Position numbers and translations under genes: made by a program | Shown: positions 43,039-50,966 of the stretch, piece after piece | Position numbering within the stretch: the first letter of the stretch is position 1 | How the letters are laid out: every line of letters begins with the position of its first letter | Assembly (NCBI GenBank): GCA_029260615.1 | Contig: JAJDCX010000069.1 | Span: 1-54,897, forward strand | Direction: 5' to 3' | Length of the DNA: 54,897 nt | Source of the DNA: Phycisphaeraceae bacterium | GTDB lineage: Bacteria > Planctomycetota > Phycisphaerae > Phycisphaerales > Phycisphaeraceae | The notes under the pieces: model-generated | Databases searched by the model: none | What the model saw: only the letters and a program-made list of their open reading frames with translations | What the model was told of the DNA's origin: nothing

Positions 43039-44105
43039 TCCTAGACAACCGCCAACCGCCTGCCATTCCCGTCAGGCTGCTGCCGACATGGGCCATTGTC
43101 GGGTTAGCCCTGCTGACATTAGCCGCCTGGGTTGATCCTGCCTGCGCGGTGACCCACCTTAAGCGTGGCGACGACGCCCCCAACATCGAGTTGACCGACA
43201 CCACCGGGGCAGCCATCAGCAATGACTCTTTGCGCGGCGGCACGGTGATCCTGATCTTCGGCGAGCTATACCACGGCAAGACGGTCCAGGCATGTGTCAA
43301 GATCCGCCACGCCATCGACGACGAACGCCTGCAAGGCGAACCGATCAGACCCCTGCTGGTCGTAACACAGCAGATGAACCCGGAACAGATCCATGAAATG
43401 GCCCGCGACAACGAGCACACCCTCCCTGCGATCTGGTACGACACCGACCGTGTGGCGTTTGGGGCCTACCGTGTGGCGGTCCTGCCCAGCGTGGTAGTGA
43501 TCGATACCCAGGGCCGTGTCGTTCACACCATCGCCGCACTGACAACCGATTTCTCAGACCGGTTGACCGACGCATTGCTGTTAGCGACCGGGAAGATCAC
43601 GGCCGACCAGTTTGAGATACGAAGTCACCCGCAGGTCGAACCCGGGTTGACCCAGGACCAGGCCCGGGCACGTCGGCTGACGATGTTAGCGGGTCAACTC
43701 TCCGCCCGGGGCCTGGTGGCATTGGCGGAGCAGAAGTACACCGAGTCGCTCAAGTTGGACCCTAAGCAAACAGCCGCATGGGTGGGGATGGGAACACTCA
43801 AGCTCAAGCGAGGCAGGCTTTCCGAGGCCGAACTTCAGTTCCGCAAGGCTTTGGGACTGGACCCGGGGGCGACGGACGCGACGCTGGGGTTAGCGTTCGT
43901 GATGACTCGCCGCGGCGGGGACGAGTTGTCCGAGGCCGGGAAGCTGACCCGAAAGGTCATCGCCAACGACCCGTCTCAACCGCGCGCCCATTACCTGCTT
44001 GGCCTGATCCACCAACAGTCCGGAGACAGCGAAGCGGCCGCCGACAGCTTCAAGCGGGCCGCCGAACTCCTGTTGGACTACTACGAGTTGGAGCCCACAC
44101 CATGA
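43035..44105 (+). CDS. Thioredoxin-fold/TPR protein without CXXC, copy 1
   Basis: The 356-residue exported protein has a signal sequence, a redoxin-like domain (DDAPNIELTDTTGAAISNDS; GGTVILIFGELYHGKTVQAC; VAVLPSVVVIDTQGRVVHTI) and at least three TPR repeats in the last 150 residues (AAWVGMGTLKLKRGRLSEAE). At the place of the CXXC active site stands ELYHGKTVQAC, so normal dithiol chemistry is not expected. AGGAGG precedes the GTG start. Its position directly after the 15-heme gene, repeated at the end of operon 2, suggests it assists or scaffolds these cytochromes. That role is inference. Confidence 0.82.
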   Translation: MILDNRQPPAIPVRLLPTWAIVGLALLTLAAWVDPACAVTHLKRGDDAPNIELTDTTGAAISNDSLRGGTVILIFGELYHGKTVQACVKIRHAIDDERLQGEPIRPLLVVTQQMNPEQIHEMARDNEHTLPAIWYDTDRVAFGAYRVAVLPSVVVIDTQGRVVHTIAALTTDFSDRLTDALLLATGKITADQFEIRSHPQVEPGLTQDQARARRLTMLAGQLSARGLVALAEQKYTESLKLDPKQTAAWVGMGTLKLKRGRLSEAELQFRKALGLDPGATDATLGLAFVMTRRGGDELSEAGKLTRKVIANDPSQPRAHYLLGLIHQQSGDSEAAADSFKRAAELLLDYYELEPTP

Positions 44106-44545
44106 GTTGCGACAAACCCTGCGAACAACACAACGGCCGACGGACATTCTGCAGGACCTGCATCGGTGCCATGACGGCGGCTTCCGCGGCGATGGTCGGG
44201 TACCCGGTGGCATCCTTCGTGGCCAGCCAGCCCTCGCGCATCGGTGAGAACAAACCGCTGGAGGTCCCGATCGACCAACTTGTGCAGGGGCAGGCCAGGT
44301 ACGAGACATACCGTGGACTGCAGGTCATCATCCTGACAACCCCGGACGGGCCACTTGTCTTCAGCGCCTCGTGCCCGCACCTGGGCTGTGCCGTGAACTG
44401 GGTCAGCACCGAGTCTCTTTTCCGCTGCCCGTGCCACGGCGCGGTGTTCAACCCCGACGGAAGCATCGTCAGCGGACCCGTGAACGAGCCGCTCAAGCCC
44501 ATCCCGTTTGAGGTTAAGGACGGCAAGATCATTATCTCTGTGTGA
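44102..44545 (+). CDS. Rieske iron-sulfur protein
   Basis: A 147-residue Rieske subunit. The [2Fe-2S] site is shown by CPHLGC (Cys91, His93, Cys96) and CPCHG (Cys109, Cys111, His112). The N-terminus has NGRRTFCR, a twin-arginine-type motif, then a hydrophobic helix (AASAAMVGYPVASFV). It overlaps the previous gene (ATGA), and the two cytochrome b parts follow, so it belongs to a quinol-oxidising bc/b6f-type complex. Confidence 0.95.
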   Translation: MSCDKPCEQHNGRRTFCRTCIGAMTAASAAMVGYPVASFVASQPSRIGENKPLEVPIDQLVQGQARYETYRGLQVIILTTPDGPLVFSASCPHLGCAVNWVSTESLFRCPCHGAVFNPDGSIVSGPVNEPLKPIPFEVKDGKIIISV

Positions 44546-44554
44546 GGACCGGCT

Positions 44555-45214
44555 ATGCGCATCGTAAAAGCAATCTACGGTTGGTTTGATCGGCGGTACA
44601 ACATCACACCGCTGATCGAGAAGAATGTCACCAAGAAGCGTGTCCCCAAGACCCTGGGCTGGGCCGCGTGCTTCGGGGGGCTGTCACTGCTGATCTTCAT
44701 GGTCCAGGTCTTCACCGGCGTGCTGCTGCTGATGTACTACAAGCCCGACCCGGTCAACGCTTGGGACAGCGTGACCTTCATCAAATCAAACGTCTCAATG
44801 GGATGGCTGGTGCAGCGGATCCACACCGTCAGCGCCAACCTGATGATCGTCATGGTCCTGATGCACATGGCCAGGATCGCGTACTACAAGGTCTACCGCA
44901 CGCCTCGTGAATTGCACTGGGTCAGCGGCGTTGTTCTGCTGATGCTGACACTGATCCTGGCGTTCACCGGGTACCTGCTGCCCTGGACGCAGCTGAGCTA
45001 CTGGGGCGCCAAGGTCGGCACGGAAATCCCCGGCGCGATCCCAGTGATCGGCCACGACATCGTCCGCTGGGTTCGCCGCGGCGAGGCGATCAGCGGCGAG
45101 ACCTTAGGCTTCTTCTTTGCGCTGCATATCTGGATCATCCCCGCCACCATCAGCGCGTTCATGGCCATGCACTTCGCCATGATCCGACGCACCGGGATCT
45201 CCAGACCGCTGTAA
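44555..45214 (+). CDS. Cytochrome b6-like subunit (N-terminal half of cytochrome b)
   Basis: The 219-residue protein holds four transmembrane helices and the haem b ligands: histidines in VQRIHTVSANLMIVMVLMHM and in FFALHIWIIPATISAFMAMHF. It is the b6-sized N-terminal part, with GYLLPWTQLSYWGAKVGTEI near the quinol site. The following gene supplies the C-terminal part, so cytochrome b is split as in b6f and many planctomycete complexes. Confidence 0.94.
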   Translation: MRIVKAIYGWFDRRYNITPLIEKNVTKKRVPKTLGWAACFGGLSLLIFMVQVFTGVLLLMYYKPDPVNAWDSVTFIKSNVSMGWLVQRIHTVSANLMIVMVLMHMARIAYYKVYRTPRELHWVSGVVLLMLTLILAFTGYLLPWTQLSYWGAKVGTEIPGAIPVIGHDIVRWVRRGEAISGETLGFFFALHIWIIPATISAFMAMHFAMIRRTGISRPL

Positions 45215-45241
45215 AAGGCACGACTGACCAAGGAGTCACGC

Positions 45242-45949
45242 ATGGCTGTTAACTACAAAGAGCAATACCGACCGGACCAGCTTGAGCCGTTCTGGCCCAA
45301 CGAGATCATCAAGATGACGGTGGTGGTGTTGTGTACCCTGGCCGTGATCATGCTGCTGGCGACCATGCCGGTGCTGCTGGAGATGGCGGGGTTCACCGGC
45401 GCGACACACGTCGAGGAGCCCGCCAACCCACAGGGCGCTACGCCGATGGGGATCAAACCCGAGTGGTACTTCCTGGCGGTCTACCAGCACCTGCGCCTGA
45501 TGCCGACGGAATTATTTGGGATCAGCGGCAAGACCCTCGGTGTGCTAAGCCAGGGGCCCGCCGTGATGGTGATCCTGCTGCTGCCCTTCTGGTACCGGCG
45601 CGGGGCGCACCGCCGACCGGGTGCGTGGTATCGCTCCGTGGTAACGGCCGTCATCTTCGTTTTGCTGGGGCTGACAATCTGGGGCGGCTGGCCCGAGCAT
45701 GTGGTGGACGGGCACGAGCAACTCGCTCCGTTGGGCGAGTACATCCGTGCACACCCGTTCCTGTTCGTCATGCCCGCGGTGGCGATCGCCGTTTTCTACG
45801 TCATGATCGCACACGAAAGAAAGGCTATACGCAGGATCCTTGACGCACCACCCCCCCCGGAGGGTACCCCGGATCCGCCTGCGGATTCTTCCCGAAACCA
45901 CATTAAGTATTTACATGATCCGCAGGATGATGAGGAGTCTTGGTCATGA
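45242..45949 (+). CDS. Cytochrome b subunit IV-like protein
   Basis: The 235-residue protein corresponds to the C-terminal half of cytochrome b. PMGIKPEWYFLAVYQHLRL contains the PEWY quinol-oxidation motif. About four transmembrane helices follow, then a hydrophilic Pro-rich tail. AAGGAG precedes the ATG. It overlaps the five-heme cytochrome gene by four bases (ATGA). Confidence 0.93.
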   Translation: MAVNYKEQYRPDQLEPFWPNEIIKMTVVVLCTLAVIMLLATMPVLLEMAGFTGATHVEEPANPQGATPMGIKPEWYFLAVYQHLRLMPTELFGISGKTLGVLSQGPAVMVILLLPFWYRRGAHRRPGAWYRSVVTAVIFVLLGLTIWGGWPEHVVDGHEQLAPLGEYIRAHPFLFVMPAVAIAVFYVMIAHERKAIRRILDAPPPPEGTPDPPADSSRNHIKYLHDPQDDEESWS

Positions 45950-46902
45950 CCATCTATATCCTGTCGGTTTGCATGGTGGCGGCGATGAGTATCGCAAGCC
46001 CCGCCGACAAAACCATCGCTCCGACCGAACCTGCGCCAAAGCCCGACCGCTACGCCGACAACGCCTGCGTCCAGTGCCACCGCGACCTCCCCGGCCGGTC
46101 CAGCGAGATCGTCGAGTTGCAGTGGAAGCACAGCGTTCACTACGACGCCAACGTCGGATGCGATGGCTGTCACGGCGGCAACCCTGCGGTCCGCGCCAAC
46201 CAGTTTGAGTCGGTCGATGCCCTGAAACGCGCCGCACACCAGCAGCGCAACCCCGAGTTCCTGACCATGCGGCGCTCCAGTGATGGCATCGTCAGCGCCA
46301 CTGGCGGGCGCAGCGTCTCCTACTTCTGCGGCAAGTGTCACGACCAGATCAAGGAGAAGCACCTGGGCAGCCCCCACGGGGACTTCGGCGACCCGACCTG
46401 CCTGTATTGTCATGGCCAAGGCTCTCACAAAATCACCGACGCAACGCCCCAGATCATCGACACCGCTGCCCGCGCCGAAGCCGGGCGCTGCAGCCCCTGC
46501 CACGACGCTTCCACCATGACGGTCGTCCGGCGGATCAAACAGACCCTGACCGATACAGAGCAGCGGATCAACGAATCCGGCCAACTCTACGCCGAACTGG
46601 AATCCTGGGGTTACCGCAACCTTGAATTGGAGCAGCTTCACCACCACGCCGGCGAGGTCCACTCCAAGCTCCGCCAGATATTCCACAGCTTCAACATGCG
46701 AGAAATCGACAACTTCGCCGCGGAAATCCAGGAGGTCACCGATCACACGACCGAAACCTACGAGATGATTAAAAGGCAGCGGGCCGTGCGCCGGCAACAG
46801 ACGGTGATGGGGTTGTTGGCCGTCTGCCTGCTGCTGAGTTTTGCCGGGTTGCTGGTTTATTACAAACACAGCTTCCTGGACCCTCACCACGCGGAGGTGT
46901 GA
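45946..46902 (+). CDS. Membrane-anchored pentaheme cytochrome c
   Basis: The 318-residue protein has a short signal sequence, five CXXCH sites (CVQCH, CDGCH, CGKCH, CLYCH, CSPCH) in the first 180 residues, a long helical region (residues about 190-280, with HHHAGEVHSKLRQIF), and a C-terminal transmembrane anchor (TVMGLLAVCLLLSFAGLLVY). Encoded right after the Rieske and cytochrome b subunits, it probably takes the place of cytochrome c1 or f in accepting electrons from the Rieske protein. It is the last gene of operon 1. Confidence 0.9.
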   Translation: MTIYILSVCMVAAMSIASPADKTIAPTEPAPKPDRYADNACVQCHRDLPGRSSEIVELQWKHSVHYDANVGCDGCHGGNPAVRANQFESVDALKRAAHQQRNPEFLTMRRSSDGIVSATGGRSVSYFCGKCHDQIKEKHLGSPHGDFGDPTCLYCHGQGSHKITDATPQIIDTAARAEAGRCSPCHDASTMTVVRRIKQTLTDTEQRINESGQLYAELESWGYRNLELEQLHHHAGEVHSKLRQIFHSFNMREIDNFAAEIQEVTDHTTETYEMIKRQRAVRRQQTVMGLLAVCLLLSFAGLLVYYKHSFLDPHHAEV

Positions 46903-46992
46903 GCGCCCCCTCCCAACCGTGAAGCGGGCGGCGGCGGGAGCCATCACGGCGGCTCTCGATCTCTTGTGAACGGGAGCGGTGGGATTCACCCA

Positions 46993-47008
46993 TTCTCAAA
47001 CACGAGAA
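46993..47008. promoter_or_regulatory. Candidate activator site upstream of the second sigma-54 promoter
   Basis: TTCTCAAACACGAGAA is an inverted repeat (TTCTC/GAGAA). It ends 48 bases before the -24 element at 47057, the same distance as the similar site at 41364-41379. Confidence 0.62.
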
Positions 47009-47056
47009 CCAACCCAAGTAACAAAAGCCTATAGCTGGATTTACATCATCTATCTC

Positions 47057-47072
47057 TGGCACGCCGTATGCA
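47057..47072 (+). promoter_or_regulatory. Sigma-54 promoter of cytochrome operon 2
   Basis: TGGCACG-CCGT-ATGCA matches TGGCACG-N4-TTGCW with one mismatch and correct spacing. Transcription would begin near 47083, about 75 bases before the ATG at 47157. Confidence 0.8.
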
Positions 47073-47156
47073 GATTGATCGCTAGGCGTCGGTATGCGTG
47101 CGCTCGGTCCGCATCGCACCAGATCAACCACGCTCCATGAAAGGTGAGGCTCAAGC

Positions 47157-49406
47157 ATGCCCGGGCCGGTTTTGAATCAGGGACACATTCACGGGCCCAG
47201 ATACCCATGGGCACGCACCCGCTGTATACAGCGGCTGCTACCACGCAAGGCGTCGCTTGCCCGGGTCATTGGGAGGCTGTTGCTGGCCGCACTTGCATGC
47301 GCCTATGTGTCCCCGTCACACGCCATCGAACTGACCCAGGCCCAGACCCAGAACGACCGCTGCTACAACTGCCACGGCCAACGGCGGATCACCGACCTCT
47401 CCGCATCCGAACGCGGGTCCATGGTAGCCCCACCGCAGGACCGGACCCTGTTAGACCGCCGCCCCGAATCCCGACCCGGCCTGTTCACACCTCCCGATGC
47501 ACTGCTCGATAGCCCACACGCGGCGCTGGCCTGCACCGATTGCCACCAGGACTCAATCACACTCCCACACGCGATCACACTTCAGCCCGCTACCTGCACA
47601 GCAAGTTGCCACGAACCCGCAGCCGCCGAACACCGCCGGGGAATCCACGCCGAAGCCGCCGCCTCCGGCGACACACGCGCACCTTCCTGCGCCGACTGCC
47701 ACGGCGGGCACGGCGTCTACCCCTCCTCGGACCGACGCTCCAACACCTACCCCCTTAACGTCATCAACCTCTGCGGCGACTGCCACAGCCTGCACCACGA
47801 GCAGACCACCAACGGGCACGACGAAACCCAGTACGTGCAGAGCTACATGGGGAGCGTTCACGGCAAGGCTGTGAAAATGGCTGGCCTAATCGTCGCGGCC
47901 ACCTGTGCCGACTGCCACGAAGGACACGAAATCAGGCCCTCCGCCGACGAAACCTCATCGGTCAACCGCCTGCAGATCCCCGAAACCTGCGGCCAATGCC
48001 ACCGCGGCATTGAGGATGTCTACGAAAAGAGCATCCACGGCCAAAAACTCGCCCAAGGCGACCCCGACGCACCCGTCTGCAGCGATTGCCACGCCGCCCA
48101 CGCGATCACACACGCCGCCACCCCCGGGTTCATGCGCGACATCATCGGCGAGTGCGGACAGTGCCACGACCGGATCGGCAACAACGGCGACGGCAAGGCC
48201 TCGCTCTACGAAACCTACCGGATGAGTTACCACGGCCAGGTCAACGAGCTGGGGTCCAGCCGATCAGCCCGCTGCAGCGACTGCCACGGGGCGCACGACA
48301 TCATGCCCGTCGATGATCCAACGTCCAGGCTTCACGCAGACAACCGCGTGCAGACCTGCGCCGCCTGCCACGACAACGCCAACGTCAGTTTCGCCAAGTT
48401 CATGCCGCACGCCGACTACCGCGATGGGAAAAATTTCCCCGTCCTCCACGGCGTCTGGCTCTACTTCGTGATCCTGATGAGCATCACCTTCGTGTTCTAC
48501 GGCGTGCACTCCCTGCTGTGGCTGATCCGCTCGCTGATCGAGCGTCGTCGGCACACAACCCGAGAGGCCCGGCCCCACCCCGCCGCGAAGGGCAAAGCGA
48601 TCAAACGCTTCCGCAAGATCAACCGTGTCAACCACGCGCTGGTCGCGATCACATTCTTCGGCCTCACACTGACCGGGATGCCGCTGTTCTTCTCAGACCA
48701 GGGCTGGGCCAAGGGGCTGATCGTGATGCTGGGCGGGGGGTACGCCGCAGGACTCTGGCACCGGTTCTTTGCGATCATCCTGTGTATCAACTTCGTGATC
48801 CACGTTGTCGGTGTCTACAAGCGTTTCAGCCGTCAGCCGGCGCGAATGCTACTCACCGGACCCCACACACTGCTGCCCCGGCTCAAAGACGTCACCGACT
48901 GCATGGGGATGTTCCGCTGGTTCTTTACCGGCAAGGGTAAGCCCGCGCTGGACCGCTGGACCTACTGGGAGAAGTTCGACTACTGGGCCGAGATCGCCGG
49001 GACATTCATCATCGGCGGCACCGGCCTGATGCTCTGGTTCCCCGGGCTCTTTTCGATGGTCATCCCCGGCTGGGGGTTCAACATCGCGACCGTCATCCAT
49101 GGCTACGAGGCCCTGCTGGCGGTGGGGTTCATCTTCACCATCCACTTCTTCAACGCCAACCTACGCCCCGAAAAATTCCCCGTGGACGACGTGATCTTCA
49201 CCGGCGTGGTGGATGAAGACGAGCTACGCCACGAACGCCCGATGGAATACCACCGCCTCAAACAGTCAGGCGAACTCGATTCGTTGCGCGTTGACACGCC
49301 ACCGATGTGGCAACGCAGGGCCGCAGTAATCATAGGTGTATTAGCGATGTCGATCGGCCTGGCGATGGTCACGTTGATCGTCCTGGCGGGGCTTGGCTGG
49401 ATCTAG
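47157..49406 (+). CDS. CbcL-like multiheme cytochrome c / cytochrome b fusion
   Basis: The 749-residue protein has an N-terminal signal region (IGRLLLAALACAYVSPSHA), then a periplasmic domain with eleven haem c sites (ten CXXCH from CYNCH to CAACH and one CX3CH, CTASCH). The C-terminal 330 residues are a HydC/FdnI-type diheme cytochrome b with several helices and histidines in VNHALVAITFFGLTLTGMPL, LWHRFFAIILCINFVIHVVG and VIHGYEALLAVGFIFTIHFF. This combination matches CbcL of Geobacter, an inner-membrane quinol oxidase in extracellular electron transfer. GGTGAGG precedes the ATG. It is first in operon 2, behind the sigma-54 promoter. Confidence 0.9.
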   Translation: MPGPVLNQGHIHGPRYPWARTRCIQRLLPRKASLARVIGRLLLAALACAYVSPSHAIELTQAQTQNDRCYNCHGQRRITDLSASERGSMVAPPQDRTLLDRRPESRPGLFTPPDALLDSPHAALACTDCHQDSITLPHAITLQPATCTASCHEPAAAEHRRGIHAEAAASGDTRAPSCADCHGGHGVYPSSDRRSNTYPLNVINLCGDCHSLHHEQTTNGHDETQYVQSYMGSVHGKAVKMAGLIVAATCADCHEGHEIRPSADETSSVNRLQIPETCGQCHRGIEDVYEKSIHGQKLAQGDPDAPVCSDCHAAHAITHAATPGFMRDIIGECGQCHDRIGNNGDGKASLYETYRMSYHGQVNELGSSRSARCSDCHGAHDIMPVDDPTSRLHADNRVQTCAACHDNANVSFAKFMPHADYRDGKNFPVLHGVWLYFVILMSITFVFYGVHSLLWLIRSLIERRRHTTREARPHPAAKGKAIKRFRKINRVNHALVAITFFGLTLTGMPLFFSDQGWAKGLIVMLGGGYAAGLWHRFFAIILCINFVIHVVGVYKRFSRQPARMLLTGPHTLLPRLKDVTDCMGMFRWFFTGKGKPALDRWTYWEKFDYWAEIAGTFIIGGTGLMLWFPGLFSMVIPGWGFNIATVIHGYEALLAVGFIFTIHFFNANLRPEKFPVDDVIFTGVVDEDELRHERPMEYHRLKQSGELDSLRVDTPPMWQRRAAVIIGVLAMSIGLAMVTLIVLAGLGWI

Positions 49407-49418
49407 GAGTCAACAATC

Positions 49419-50966
49419 ATGGCAGAAGAAAACCCGGACCAACACGACAAGAATGCACCGGCTCCCCCGCAACCCCTGCACGGATGGCGTTGGGTCGGTC
49501 TGCGTCGCCGGCAAGGCCGCTGGCTGCGCATCGTGCCCAGCCGTTGGGGCTGGGTCCTGTTGGTGGTAGTGGGGGGGCTCGCCGGGATGCTGGGCTTTGC
49601 CGAGTACTCCATGCAGCCAGACTTCTGCCGCTCCTGCCACATCATGGAGCCCTACTACCAGGCCTGGCACACCTCGACCCATAAAGACGTGGCCTGCGTG
49701 CTGTGCCACTTCGAGCCGGGGATCGAAAACACACTCAAGGGCAAGTGGGAAGCCTCCAGCCAAGGCGTCAAGTACATCACCAACACCTACGGCTCCAAGC
49801 CCCACGCCGAAGTACGCGACAGCTCGTGTATGCGCGAGGAATGCCACAGCAAACGCCTCTTAGAAGGCAAAGTCGACTGGCCAATCCAAACCCAGCGCGG
49901 CACGGAGATCACGATCAAGTTCGACCACACACCGCACCTCTCCGAGCTGCGACGCGGCAAGGAATTACGATGCGTGTCCTGCCACTCCCAGATCGTGCAA
50001 GGCCAGCACCTGGTCGTCACCCTGGACACCTGCTTCCTCTGCCACTTCAAGGGTTTCGAACACGGCAGAGACGACCAGACCCTCGGCGGCTGCAAATCCT
50101 GTCACGATGCCCCGGCATCAGAGATCAAGCTCACCACAGGCATCTTCAAACACGAAGACTACATCGACCGTGGCGTGACCTGTGAAAACTGCCACGTCGA
50201 TACCGTGTCAGGCGACGGGGCCGTCCCCAAGCAGTTGTGCTGGACCTGTCACAACAAACCGACACAGATCGCCCGCTACGGTGAGACCAGCTTCATGCAC
50301 AAGACCCACATCACCGACAACAAGGTCGAGTGTTCCAGTTGCCACGTCCAGATCGTCCACCACCTCACCGCCGGGCTCGCCGCATCCGGTGGCCTGATGG
50401 CCGGGCCGGACCCCCATGCCGGTGCAGAAAAAAGCACCTGCGCCCAGTGTCACGACCTCACCCACAACGGCCCAGCTAACATCTACAGCGGCACCGGTGG
50501 CCGAGGCGTCCCCGACATGCCCAGCCCAATGTTCAACGCCCAGGTCGACTGCGTCGCCTGCCACAAGCAACGCGAATTCACACGTGACATCGCCGAAGTC
50601 ACAGGGCAAACCTACATCGCCGCACAGGCCTCCTGCGACTACTGCCACGAAGGCCGCTACACCGGCGTACTCGACGAATGGCGCGCCACCATCGCGGAAC
50701 ACCTGGCGTTTGCCCAGCAGCAGCAGCAACTCGCAAGCGCCGATCTCTCTGTTGCGGTGATACCCCCAGACCAGCAACTCAAGCTCCAACGACTCCTGGA
50801 CGACTCCGATCACAACATCCGCCTGGTCAAGCTCGGCCACGGCGTACACAACGTCACCTACGCCACCGCTCTGCTCAACGTCGCAATTGAAAACTACAAC
50901 AAGATCCTCAACACACTCAAGCCCGTGCCAAGGATCGAGCCCACCGTAAGCGAGCCGCAGCCGTGA
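49419..50966 (+). CDS. NapC/NirT-like membrane-anchored dodecaheme cytochrome c
   Basis: The 515-residue protein has an N-terminal anchor (WGWVLLVVVGGLAGMLGFA) followed by a NapC/NirT/NrfH-type start (CRSCHIMEPYYQAWHTSTHK, then CVLCHFEPG). Twelve sites are present: eleven CXXCH and one CX4CH (CMREECH). The family takes electrons from quinol to periplasmic partners, though this one is much longer than the tetraheme NapC. TAGGAG precedes the ATG. Its stop overlaps the GTG start of the lipoprotein gene. Confidence 0.9.
   Translation: MAEENPDQHDKNAPAPPQPLHGWRWVGLRRRQGRWLRIVPSRWGWVLLVVVGGLAGMLGFAEYSMQPDFCRSCHIMEPYYQAWHTSTHKDVACVLCHFEPGIENTLKGKWEASSQGVKYITNTYGSKPHAEVRDSSCMREECHSKRLLEGKVDWPIQTQRGTEITIKFDHTPHLSELRRGKELRCVSCHSQIVQGQHLVVTLDTCFLCHFKGFEHGRDDQTLGGCKSCHDAPASEIKLTTGIFKHEDYIDRGVTCENCHVDTVSGDGAVPKQLCWTCHNKPTQIARYGETSFMHKTHITDNKVECSSCHVQIVHHLTAGLAASGGLMAGPDPHAGAEKSTCAQCHDLTHNGPANIYSGTGGRGVPDMPSPMFNAQVDCVACHKQREFTRDIAEVTGQTYIAAQASCDYCHEGRYTGVLDEWRATIAEHLAFAQQQQQLASADLSVAVIPPDQQLKLQRLLDDSDHNIRLVKLGHGVHNVTYATALLNVAIENYNKILNTLKPVPRIEPTVSEPQP

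Noticed and set aside
46938-46957. GAGCC/GGCTC hairpin after the pentaheme cytochrome gene as a terminator of operon 1.
   Set aside because: The stem is short and no T-run follows. Termination may be Rho-dependent, or operon 1 may read into operon 2.
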